A stretch of DNA of 8,775 nucleotides from Deltaproteobacteria bacterium (lineage in GTDB: Bacteria; Desulfobacterota; Desulfobaccia; Desulfobaccales; Desulfobaccaceae). Made by a program: the position numbers and the translations under genes. Below, piece after piece: positions 1-6,154 of the stretch. Positions within the stretch are counted from its first letter, which is position 1, and every line of letters begins with the position of its first letter. Location: contig VGSX01000134.1 of assembly GCA_016874895.1 (NCBI GenBank), forward strand, positions 1-8,775, in the 5' to 3' direction. The notes below the pieces were generated by a model. The model was not told the DNA's origin. It searched no databases and was given only the letters and a program-made list of their open reading frames with translations.

Positions 1-1
1 C

Positions 2-664
2 ATGCCGGCCCGGGAATTTATCCAGGAGTATCTTATCCGTCGTCTGGGGGGCCAGGAGGTGGTCATCGGGCACGATTACCGCTTCGGTCGCAACCGGGAG
101 GGCAATATTGCTCTGCTGCAGGCTTTAGGGGCCGAATTGGGTTTTCCCGTGCATGTGGTGGACGCCATCCAGATCAATGGGGTAATTGTCAGCAGCACCC
201 TGATCCGGGACCTGATTCGAGACGGCCTGGTGGCTGCGGCCCGGGAATACCTGGGGCGGCCGTACGAAGTCACCGGGGATGTGATCCCTGGGCATGGCCG
301 GGGCGCCCGCCTGTTGGGCTTTCCCACCGCCAACATCAGGTCCGACAACGAACTCCTGCCGGCCAGCGGTATCTATGCGGTGCAGACCGAACTTCAGGGG
401 AGCATCCTGCCCGGGGTGGCCAATGTGGGCACCTGCCCCACCTTCGGCAATAAGGAATTATCCCTGGAAGTCTATCTCCTGGATTTTGACCAGGACATTT
501 ATGGCCAGCGCCTGGGGGTGCATTTTATCCAACGCCTCCGGGATGAACGCCGGTTTTCAGACCTCACAGGCCTGGTAGCCCAGATTGAGAGGGACGTGGC
601 CGCAGCCCGGCAGATCGTCCAACCAGATTTAATACATCCCCAACACGCTGAATTATTAAGATAA
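2..664 (+). CDS. ribF: RibF, bifunctional riboflavin kinase / FMN adenylyltransferase (5' truncated by window edge)
   Basis: This cytosolic enzyme phosphorylates riboflavin to FMN and then adenylylates FMN to FAD. The visible 220 residues are the end of the adenylyltransferase domain plus the whole flavokinase domain. The family is usually about 310 residues, so roughly 90-100 N-terminal residues, including the first nucleotide-binding motif, lie upstream. The ATG at position 2 is an internal Met, not the start. Visible motifs (local numbering) are GHDYRFGRNREG at 23-34 and SSTLIRD at 64-70 in the nucleotidyltransferase part. The flavokinase part shows GHGRGARLLGFPTAN at 97-111, with the PTAN nucleotide/Mg site, then NVGTCPTF at 141-148, LEVYLLDFD at 155-163 with the probable catalytic Glu156, and YGQRL at 167-171. 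The stop TAA lies 8 nt before the -35 box of the tRNA promoter. In many proteobacteria ribF lies elsewhere, often next to ileS/lspA. Its tie to the operon downstream looks positional, because a new promoter follows it. Confidence 0.96.
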   Translation: MPAREFIQEYLIRRLGGQEVVIGHDYRFGRNREGNIALLQALGAELGFPVHVVDAIQINGVIVSSTLIRDLIRDGLVAAAREYLGRPYEVTGDVIPGHGRGARLLGFPTANIRSDNELLPASGIYAVQTELQGSILPGVANVGTCPTFGNKELSLEVYLLDFDQDIYGQRLGVHFIQRLRDERRFSDLTGLVAQIERDVAAARQIVQPDLIHPQHAELLR

Positions 665-672
665 ATTACCTC

Positions 673-701
673 TTGACATAATTTTCTGAAATCTTTAAAC
701 T
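673..701 (+). promoter_or_regulatory. Sigma70-type promoter of tRNA-Gly and its leader
   Basis: A perfect -35 TTGACA (673-678) is followed after 17 nt by TAAACT (696-701), a 4/6 match to the -10 consensus. The start of transcription would fall near 708, a few bases before the mature tRNA 5' end at 712. A better-looking TATAAA at 701-706 lies 22 nt from the -35 box, which is too far. The -10 region also contains the inverted repeat CTTTA-5-TAAAG (693-707). This promoter probably also serves rimP-nusA-infB by readthrough. Confidence 0.72.
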
Positions 702-711
702 ATAAAGTGAA

Positions 712-787
712 GCGGGCATAGCTCAGTTGGTAGAGTACAAGCTTCCCAAGCTTGGTGTCGCGGGTTCGAATCCCGTTGCCCGCTCCA
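712..787 (+). tRNA. tRNA-Gly, anticodon CCC
   Basis: This is a complete 76-nt cloverleaf that decodes GGG. The acceptor stem GCGGGCA (712-718) pairs perfectly with TGCCCGC (777-783). The discriminator base is T784, as expected for glycine, and CCA (785-787) is encoded. The anticodon stem CAAGC/GCTTG (738-742/750-754) closes the loop TTCCCAA, so the anticodon is CCC at 745-747. The T arm has loop TTCGAAT (765-771), and the D loop has the GG pair. Two wobble pairs are present, one in the D stem (G721 with T736) and one in the T stem (G760 with T776). It has its own promoter upstream. It is followed by a structured leader and then rimP, in the place where E. coli has the initiator tRNA gene metY. 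Confidence 0.97.
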
Positions 788-793
788 GTGTCT

Positions 794-945
794 GGGTGTC
801 AGGTCAGCACGAACTGACGTCCCTACCCGCTTCCCCTTTTGAGGTGACCTGTTACGGGAAACTTTGAAGGCGGATGAGTCCTGCGCCCTCGGGCGTAGCC
901 GAGATGTTGAAAACTCTTGGAACGAGGAAGTGGGCCGCCGCCCGC
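794..945 (+). ncRNA. Structured leader RNA between tRNA-Gly and rimP, class not recognised
   Basis: Several helices can be drawn by eye. GGGTGTCAG (794-802) pairs with CTGACGTCCC (814-823) with one bulged T. CCCGCTTCCCC (826-836) pairs with GAGGAAGTGGG (924-934) in 10 of 11 positions, counting one G.T wobble. Inside that span, GGC (869-871) and GCC (898-900) enclose two adjacent hairpins: GGA-TGAG-TCC (872-881), and TGCGCC/GGCGTA (882-897) capped by the YNMG-type tetraloop CTCG. CAGGTCA (800-806) can alternatively pair with TGACCTG (845-851). There is no convincing ORF. The RNA ends at an intrinsic terminator. It matches no riboswitch, 6S, SRP, RNase P or tmRNA core that I could recognise. 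It may be an attenuator for the rimP-nusA-infB operon or a small RNA released after tRNA processing. Confidence 0.5.
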
Positions 946-954
946 TTTTTTTTT
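930..954 (+). terminator. Intrinsic (Rho-independent) terminator in the rimP leader
   Basis: The stem GTGGGC (930-935) pairs with GCCCGC (940-945) over a CGCC loop with one G.T pair, and can be extended at its base by A929-T946 and A928-T947. Nine consecutive T follow (946-954). This is a strong terminator by sequence. It would end the tRNA-Gly transcript and leave only a fraction to read into rimP, unless it is relieved by the competing helix 826-836/924-934. Confidence 0.85.
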
Positions 955-1037
955 GGGGCGCGCCGGTTTTCCGGGAACGTGCCTGACTAAGAGAGGGCGT
1001 CCCGTGCCGCCGGAAATGGCTTGCCTGGCGCGCCCTA
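954..1037 (+). repeat. Long GC-rich imperfect inverted repeat (84 nt) before rimP
   Basis: The outer arms TGGGGCGCGCC (954-964) and GGCGCGCCCTA (1027-1037) pair over 11 bp with one G.T. An inner helix TTTCCGG (968-974) with CCGGAAA (1010-1016) gives 7 bp. Alternatively, GGG-A-ACG (973-979) pairs with CGTCCC (998-1003). The apex is AT/AG-rich (984-994). No T-run follows, so it is not a terminator. It could be an RNase III processing hairpin that defines the mRNA 5' end, a second leader domain, or a REP-like palindromic element. Whether it occurs elsewhere in the genome cannot be seen from this window. Confidence 0.7.
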
Positions 1038-1061
1038 TAGTACCTTAAAACTTTAAAGTTT
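1036..1061 (+). promoter_or_regulatory. AT-rich block with 14-bp palindrome upstream of rimP; possible promoter or operator
   Basis: AAACTTTAAAGTTT (1048-1061) is a perfect palindrome, overlapped by a second inverted repeat AAGTT-TG-AACTT (1056-1067). TATAGT (1036-1041) matches the -10 consensus in 5 of 6 positions but has no good -35 box at 16-18 nt. TTGCCT (1021-1026) with TTAAAA (1045-1050) is a weak alternative. This abrupt AT-rich patch after the GC-rich hairpin would suit an internal promoter or a protein-binding site. I cannot distinguish these. Confidence 0.3.
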
Positions 1062-1086
1062 GAACTTATCGATACAGGCCCGAGAA

Positions 1087-1548
1087 ATGAAGCCGGATGA
1101 CACCATAGCCCGAATCAACAAACTTATCCTGCCGGTTCTGCAGGCCCATGGCATGGAACTGGTGGAGGTGGAGTTCGTCAGAGTCGGCAGACGCCATCTC
1201 CTGCGCCTGTACCTGGATAAACCTGGGGGGGTGACCCTGGAAGATTGCGCCTTTTACAGCCATCTGCTGGGGGAAGTCATAGACGTGCACAACGTCATCA
1301 ATCACGCTTACACCCTGGAGGTTTCTTCTCCCGGTCTGACGCGGCCCCTGAAAAATAAAGAGGATTTCAATCGTTATGCCGGGCGCCTGGCCCGCATCAC
1401 GGTGCGCGGCGGCACCGGCAAACGTTCCCTCTATCGAGGCGAACTACTGGGATTGGAAGGGGATGCCGTGAAATTGCAGGAGGGCTCCCGGATACATCAG
1501 ATACCTTTGGCCGATATCGCCCGGGCCCGCCTTGACATCGAATTTTAA
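1087..1548 (+). CDS. rimP: RimP, ribosome maturation factor for the 30S subunit
   Basis: RimP (formerly YhbC/YlxS) binds the pre-30S particle and helps early 16S 3'-domain assembly. The product is 153 residues, normal for the family. An N-terminal alpha/beta domain (about 6-80) carries HGMELVEVEF at 21-30. The family signature YTLEVSSPGLTRPL is at 75-88. A C-terminal Sm-like beta barrel (about 90-153) has LYRGELLGLEGD at 115-126. I chose the ATG at 1087. An in-frame TTG at 1060 would add nine residues, but it lies inside the palindrome, has no Shine-Dalgarno sequence, and extends beyond the usual N terminus. The SD for 1087 is itself weak (a GAG at 1082-1084 is too near), so translation may be modest. 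It is the first gene of the rimP-nusA-infB unit, with nusA starting 27 nt after its stop. Confidence 0.97.
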   Translation: MKPDDTIARINKLILPVLQAHGMELVEVEFVRVGRRHLLRLYLDKPGGVTLEDCAFYSHLLGEVIDVHNVINHAYTLEVSSPGLTRPLKNKEDFNRYAGRLARITVRGGTGKRSLYRGELLGLEGDAVKLQEGSRIHQIPLADIARARLDIEF

Positions 1549-1575
1549 TCCGGCCAGAGGTAAACAGAGGAATAT

Positions 1576-2898
1576 ATGGTAGGGGATTTACGTCGCCTCA
1601 TCGATCAGGTCAGCAGAGACAAAGGCATTGATAAGGATCTGTTGCTCAATACCATCATGGATGCGGTCCGGTCTGCGGCCAAGAAGAAGTATGGGGCCAA
1701 ACAGGATAATATTGAGGTCAGCCTGGCGGAAGATACCGGTGAGATAGAAGTCTTTCAATTCAAGGAAGTAGTGGAAGAGGTCACCGATCCCTACCGTCAT
1801 ATAACTCTGGAGGAAGCCCGGAAGCTGGACCCGGATTCTGAGTTGGGGGATAGCCTGGGCATCAAGCTGGATGCCAGCAGCTTTGGCAGGATAGCCGCCC
1901 AATCGGCCAAGCAGGTTATCATCCAGGGGATGCGCGACGCCGAACGGGACCTGGTTTTCGAAGATTACAAGGATCGGGAGGGCGAAATTATCAACGGCAT
2001 CGTGCAGCGGCAGGACAAGACCGGCATCATCGTCAACCTGGGGCGGACCGAGGCCCTGGTGCCATATGGCGAGCAGGCTCCCAGGGAGATTTATCGCCAG
2101 GGGGACCGTATCCGGGCTTATGTCTTGGAGGTTAAGCGGCACGCCAAGGGTCCCCAGATTATCCTCTCCCGGGTGGCGGAAAATTTCCTCACCGCCCTCT
2201 TCGAAGCCGAGGTGCCCGAAATCCAGGAAGGCATCGTCAGCATCATGGCAGTAGCCCGGGAACCGGGCAGCCGAGCCAAGATCGCCGTGGCCTCCAAAGA
2301 CTCTGACGTTGACCCGGTGGGGGCCTGTGTGGGCATGAAGGGCTCCCGGGTGCAAAATATCGTCCAGGAGTTGCGCGGGGAAAAAATCGACATCGTTCCC
2401 TGGAACCCCGACCCGGCCAAGTTCGTCACCCAGGCCCTGGCCCCGGCCGAGGTAAGCCGCATCATCATCGACGAGGACAACCAATCCATGGAGATCATTG
2501 TTCCCGATGATCAATTATCTCTGGCCATCGGCAAACGGGGTCAGAACGTCAGGTTGGCGGCCAGGTTGACGGGTTGGAAAATTGACGTCAAGAGTGAAAG
2601 CAAATATTCCAAGTCCATGAAGGAAGGGTATCTTTCCCTGTTAAAGATCCCGGGCGTGGGCGAAATGACCGCCAGTGCCCTCTATGAGGCGGGCTTTACC
2701 TCGGCCAGAGATGTGGCCGGCGCCACTGTCGCAGATTTATTGAACATAAGCGGCCTCACCGAAAAAAAGGCACTCCAGATTTTGGCCTCAGCCCAGGGGG
2801 TGCTCGGGTCCGGCGAGGAAAATATCGCCTCCCCGCCGGTCGCCGAGCCTGAAAGTCAGGAAGCCGGCGAGGCCGTTTTAGATGCCGATCAGGCCTGA
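1576..2898 (+). CDS. nusA: NusA, transcription termination/antitermination factor
   Basis: NusA binds RNA polymerase and nascent RNA, promotes pausing and hairpin-dependent termination, and joins antitermination complexes. The product is 440 residues. Domain order is the N-terminal RNAP-binding domain (1-125, with AVRSAAKKKYG at 30-40), S1 (134-199, with GIVQRQDKTGIIVNLG at 141-156), KH1 (200-275, with the GMKGSRVQNI loop near 253-262), and KH2 (276-345, with AIGKRGQNVRLAA at 317-329). One helix-hairpin-helix/acidic-repeat-like unit follows (353-408, LKIPGVGEMTASALYEAGF at 356-374), then an acidic tail. E. coli NusA is about 495 residues with two acidic repeats, and here only one is seen. The ATG at 1576 has AGAGGA (1566-1571) only 4 nt upstream, and the N terminus aligns with the family. 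In E. coli NusA represses its own operon through leader termination. The terminator at 930-954 makes that plausible here. Confidence 0.98.
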   Translation: MVGDLRRLIDQVSRDKGIDKDLLLNTIMDAVRSAAKKKYGAKQDNIEVSLAEDTGEIEVFQFKEVVEEVTDPYRHITLEEARKLDPDSELGDSLGIKLDASSFGRIAAQSAKQVIIQGMRDAERDLVFEDYKDREGEIINGIVQRQDKTGIIVNLGRTEALVPYGEQAPREIYRQGDRIRAYVLEVKRHAKGPQIILSRVAENFLTALFEAEVPEIQEGIVSIMAVAREPGSRAKIAVASKDSDVDPVGACVGMKGSRVQNIVQELRGEKIDIVPWNPDPAKFVTQALAPAEVSRIIIDEDNQSMEIIVPDDQLSLAIGKRGQNVRLAARLTGWKIDVKSESKYSKSMKEGYLSLLKIPGVGEMTASALYEAGFTSARDVAGATVADLLNISGLTEKKALQILASAQGVLGSGEENIASPPVAEPESQEAGEAVLDADQA

Positions 2899-2971
2899 GA
2901 ATGTGCCGGACTCGGGCAATGAGCCAAGCGATCACCTTTAACCTGAATATGCCACAAGGATATGATAATTT

Positions 2972-5851
2972 ATGGCCAAGACCAGGGTTTCACATTTAGC
3001 TAAAGAATTCAAATTGGATGTTAAAGAACTCATCCTGCGTCTGCGGGAATTAAATATCGAGGTGGAAAATTACCTCAGTTCCATTGAATCCGGCGACGTG
3101 GCGCGGGCTCGTGAAATGCTAGCTAAAACTGGGCCTCTGGTTGAGGAACAACGGGTGGGTACCCACATAAAACGCCGGAGGGCCATGGCCAGACCCAAGC
3201 TGGCCCCAGAAAAGCCCCCGGCGCCGGCGGCCTCACCGGAAAATGGCTCGGGAACGGCGCCAACCCTCCAGGCCCGCACTGAATTACCCCCCGGTCCGAA
3301 GGCGGAAGCTGCAGCCGCGCCGCCAAAATCTGGCAAGCCGCTGGTGTCCCCCCTGAAAAGGCGCAAAGCGGCTGAAAAGCCTGCCAGAATTATTGCTCTG
3401 CCCGAAACTCCGGCGCCGGTCCCCACTGCCAAACCCGTGACCGCGATCAGTTCTACTCCTCCTGTGGATACCGTCCCCGAGGTTCAGGCTGCCAGTCCCA
3501 GTCCGGTGGAAACGGCCGAGGCCACAACTCCGACCGCCGCCGGGCCCATCGAACCGACCCTTGACGCCAAGGCCCCCCCTGGGGCCGGGGAACCGGCCGA
3601 AGGTCCAGGTGTCTCTGATAAAGGAGAGATTGCCGGGGAAGCCAAAACTCCTGATGCGTCCACGGCCCTGAGACGGCAGAAAGCCAAAAGGGCCAAAAAG
3701 GAAACCCCGGCCCGAATCATCAGTTTGCCCGTCTCCGGCGGGAAGCCCGAGCCGGAAGCTAAACCCGAGGCTCCGGCGGCTGCACCTGCCCGGAAGGCCC
3801 CCCGGGTCATTGAGGTTGCCAAAACCCGGGAAGAAAAACCCGCGGCCGCACCGGAAAAGGACGATAAAAAGGTCAAGGTCAAGAAAAAACGGGCCAAGAA
3901 AACGGGCACCAGCGAAGAAGACGCCAAGAAAAAAGCTTTCCGCAAAAAGGAAATCCGGGAAGGCGCCGAACTCTATGCCGGTAAAGAGGCCGAAAGCGTT
4001 GCGGCCCTCAAAAAGAAGGGCGTCAAAAAAGGCGTCCGCAAGATGGGCAAAACCGAATTAACCGTGCCCAAGGCCATCAAACGGCGCATCAAGGTGGGCG
4101 ACTCCATCACCGTGGGCGAATTGGCCAAAAAGATGGGCATCAAGTTCAGCGAGCTGGTCAAAAAGCTCATGGGCCTGGGCATCATGGCCACCATAAACCA
4201 GCCCCTGGATTATGATTCCGCGGTCTTGGTGGCCGGGGAGTTCGGTTACGAAGCAGAACGGTCCGTCCTCCTGGAAGAGGATATCCTGGGTTTACCGCCC
4301 CAGGAAGCTTTGGAGCTGCGGGACCGTCCCCCTGTGGTCACCATCATGGGCCATGTGGATCATGGCAAAACCTCGCTGCTGGACGCCATCCGGCAGAGTC
4401 GGATCATCGACCGGGAGGCCGGCGGCATCACCCAGCATATCGGCGCCTATCATGTTTCCCTGGATCGGGGAGACGTCATCTTCCTGGACACCCCCGGCCA
4501 CGAAGCCTTCACCGCCATGCGGGCCCGGGGCGCCCAGGTAACGGATATTGTTGTCCTGGTGGTGGCGGCCGACGATGGGGTCATGCCACAAACCCTGGAG
4601 GCCATTAATCACGCCAAGGCCGCCGGCGTCCCCCTGGTGGTGGCGGTCAATAAGATCGACAAACCGGACGCCAATCCCGACCGGGTAAAACGGGAGTTGG
4701 CTGAGCGCGGGGTGGTCCCCGAAGAATGGGGCGGCGATGTCCAATATGCCGAAATTTCGGCAAAAAAAATTATCGGCATCGACGAACTGCTGGAAAAAAT
4801 CCTGCTGCAGTCGGAAATTCTGGAGCTCCAGGCCCCGGCTGACACCCTGGCCCGCGGCCGCATCATCGAAGCCAAGCTGGATAAAGGACGGGGCGCCGTG
4901 GGCACGGTCCTGGTCCAGGCCGGGACCCTCAAAACCGGTGATGTCTTTGTCTGCGGCCTGGAATACGGTCGGGTGCGGGCCATGTTCGATGACCGGGGGG
5001 AGCGGGTGGAGCGGGCCGCCCCCGCCATCCCCGTGGAGGTGCAGGGTTTCAGTGGCGTCCCCCAGGCCGGGGATGAGTTCATCGTCCTGGAAAATGAGCG
5101 GGTCGCCAAGCAGGTGGCCCAGATGCGGCAACAGAAACAGCGGGAAGCCGCCATGGCCCGTCTCAGCAAGGTCACCCTGGAAAAGCTCTATGAACGCTTC
5201 CGGGAAGGGATGGTCAAAGAGCTTAACCTTATCCTGAAAGCCGATGTCCAGGGCTCCATCGAGGCCCTGACCCAGGCCCTCACGGAACTGGGCAACAAGG
5301 ACATCAAGGTCCATATCATTCATACCGGCGCCGGGGATATCACCGAAACCGACATTATGCTGGCCTCCGCCTCCAATGCCATCGTCATCGGTTTTAATGT
5401 CCGGGCCAACCCCAAGGCCCAGTCTCTGGCCGAACAGGAACAGGTGGATGTGCGGTTTTATGATGTCATCTATAACCTGATCAACGACGTGCATTCCGCC
5501 CTGGAAGGGATGCTGGAGCCGGTCTTCGAAGAGCGTCCCCTGGGCCGGGTGGAGGTCCGCCAGGTCTTCAGCATTTCCAAAATCGGGACTATCGCCGGCT
5601 CTTACGTGTTGGATGGCAAGGTGGAGCGCAACGCCCTGGTGCGGGTCAAGCGCCAGGACAAGGTCTTGTACGAAGGAAAAATCGGCTCTCTGAAGCGATT
5701 TAAGGATGATGTCAAAGAAGTGCAGGCCGGCTACGAATGCGGGGTGGGCCTGGATAAGTTCAATGAGTTGCAGCCGGGGGACATCCTGGAGATCTACCAG
5801 ATGCAGGAAGTCAAACCCCATCTGGAACCCGCCGGCAGCCGAGCGGACTAG
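2972..5851 (+). CDS. infB: Translation initiation factor IF2
   Basis: IF2 is a GTPase that brings fMet-tRNA to the 30S subunit and promotes 50S joining. The product is 959 residues, long for the family. A first N-terminal helical domain spans about 2-52. A low-complexity Ala/Pro/Lys/Glu linker covers about 75-360. A second IF2-N domain is at about 373-425. The G domain starts near 455 with G1 GHVDHGKT at 460-467, G2 GGITQHIG at 484-491, G3 DTPGH at 506-510, G4 NKID at 560-563 and G5 SAK at 596-598. Beta-barrel domain II spans about 616-705. Domain III begins near 750, and the fMet-tRNA-binding C2 domain spans about 855-945 with YECGVG. The SD AAGGA (2956-2960) lies 11 nt before ATG. A 73-nt gap separates it from nusA, and the ylxR/L7Ae genes often found there are absent. 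An in-frame ATG at 3185 (residue 72) preceded by GGAGGG could give a shorter isoform, but its 2-nt spacing is tight. Confidence 0.98.
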   Translation: MAKTRVSHLAKEFKLDVKELILRLRELNIEVENYLSSIESGDVARAREMLAKTGPLVEEQRVGTHIKRRRAMARPKLAPEKPPAPAASPENGSGTAPTLQARTELPPGPKAEAAAAPPKSGKPLVSPLKRRKAAEKPARIIALPETPAPVPTAKPVTAISSTPPVDTVPEVQAASPSPVETAEATTPTAAGPIEPTLDAKAPPGAGEPAEGPGVSDKGEIAGEAKTPDASTALRRQKAKRAKKETPARIISLPVSGGKPEPEAKPEAPAAAPARKAPRVIEVAKTREEKPAAAPEKDDKKVKVKKKRAKKTGTSEEDAKKKAFRKKEIREGAELYAGKEAESVAALKKKGVKKGVRKMGKTELTVPKAIKRRIKVGDSITVGELAKKMGIKFSELVKKLMGLGIMATINQPLDYDSAVLVAGEFGYEAERSVLLEEDILGLPPQEALELRDRPPVVTIMGHVDHGKTSLLDAIRQSRIIDREAGGITQHIGAYHVSLDRGDVIFLDTPGHEAFTAMRARGAQVTDIVVLVVAADDGVMPQTLEAINHAKAAGVPLVVAVNKIDKPDANPDRVKRELAERGVVPEEWGGDVQYAEISAKKIIGIDELLEKILLQSEILELQAPADTLARGRIIEAKLDKGRGAVGTVLVQAGTLKTGDVFVCGLEYGRVRAMFDDRGERVERAAPAIPVEVQGFSGVPQAGDEFIVLENERVAKQVAQMRQQKQREAAMARLSKVTLEKLYERFREGMVKELNLILKADVQGSIEALTQALTELGNKDIKVHIIHTGAGDITETDIMLASASNAIVIGFNVRANPKAQSLAEQEQVDVRFYDVIYNLINDVHSALEGMLEPVFEERPLGRVEVRQVFSISKIGTIAGSYVLDGKVERNALVRVKRQDKVLYEGKIGSLKRFKDDVKEVQAGYECGVGLDKFNELQPGDILEIYQMQEVKPHLEPAGSRAD

Positions 5852-5866
5852 CGTCTTTTTTCGGCC

Positions 5867-6154
5867 ATGATCGTCGCCCTGGCCCGCATCACCCTGCATC
5901 TGCCGGATAACCACTCCCTCAAGGGCAAACGCAAGGTGATCAAAGGCATCATCGAGAAAATCAGGAACCGTTTCGAGGCTGCCGTGGCCGAAGTGGACGA
6001 CCACGACTTATGGCAAAAAGCCCAGCTCGGCATGGCCCTGGTGAGCAACGACTCCCAGGTGTTAGACGCCCGGGTCAATAAAATTATTCAATTTATAGAG
6101 GAACAGCATGTGGCGCAGGTGGTGGATTCCAGAGTGGAATTCTGGCACTGGTAA
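5867..6154 (+). CDS. ylxP: DUF503 / YlxP family protein
   Basis: This is a 95-residue protein of the DUF503 (YlxP) family, small ferredoxin-like-fold proteins commonly encoded between infB and rbfA. The biochemical role is not firmly established. Genome context points to ribosome or 30S maturation, and that is inference. Recognisable family blocks are HSLKGKRKVIKGII at 16-29, RNRF at 33-36, the very conserved AEVDDHDLWQKAQLG at 41-55, and VSNDSQVLD at 59-67. The ATG lies 15 nt after the infB stop, in the pyrimidine-rich context TCTTTTTTCGGCC without any Shine-Dalgarno sequence. It is therefore probably translated by coupling to infB. Its stop overlaps the rbfA start as TAATG. Confidence 0.95.
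   Translation: MIVALARITLHLPDNHSLKGKRKVIKGIIEKIRNRFEAAVAEVDDHDLWQKAQLGMALVSNDSQVLDARVNKIIQFIEEQHVAQVVDSRVEFWHW

Noticed and set aside
692..700. boxA-like TCTTTAAAC upstream of the tRNA
   Set aside because: It lies inside the promoter, upstream of the expected transcription start, so it would not be in the RNA where boxA acts.
800..818. AGGTCAG segment resembling the SRP RNA apical motif
   Set aside because: The rest of the conserved loop (GGAAGGAAGCAGCC) is absent, and the segment is part of a simple hairpin.
871..912. Hammerhead ribozyme-like core (CGGATGAGTCC ... TTGAAAAC)
   Set aside because: The core reads C-G-G-A-U-G-A instead of C-U-G-A-N-G-A. The stretch after it cannot form stem II with the bases before GAAA, and no cleavage triplet with a stem III is found.
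771..1014. Integration-site duplication of the tRNA 3' end (TCCCGTTGCC and TCCCGTGCC)
   Set aside because: The similarity is under 10 bases with an indel, and there are no integrase or mobile genes nearby.
1588..2514. 308-codon open frame on the minus strand opposite nusA
   Set aside because: It is an antisense shadow of a clearly conserved nusA coding region, with no recognisable protein family.
5829..5861. Terminator after infB (CCGC/GCGG stem, then T6)
   Set aside because: The stem has 4 bp with a 10-nt loop and lies 9 nt from the T-run. The downstream genes are clearly co-transcribed.
4292..6004. 570-codon open frame on the minus strand opposite infB and DUF503
   Set aside because: It lies wholly over well-recognised conserved genes on the plus strand, its product has no recognisable motifs, and it reflects GC-rich third-position bias.
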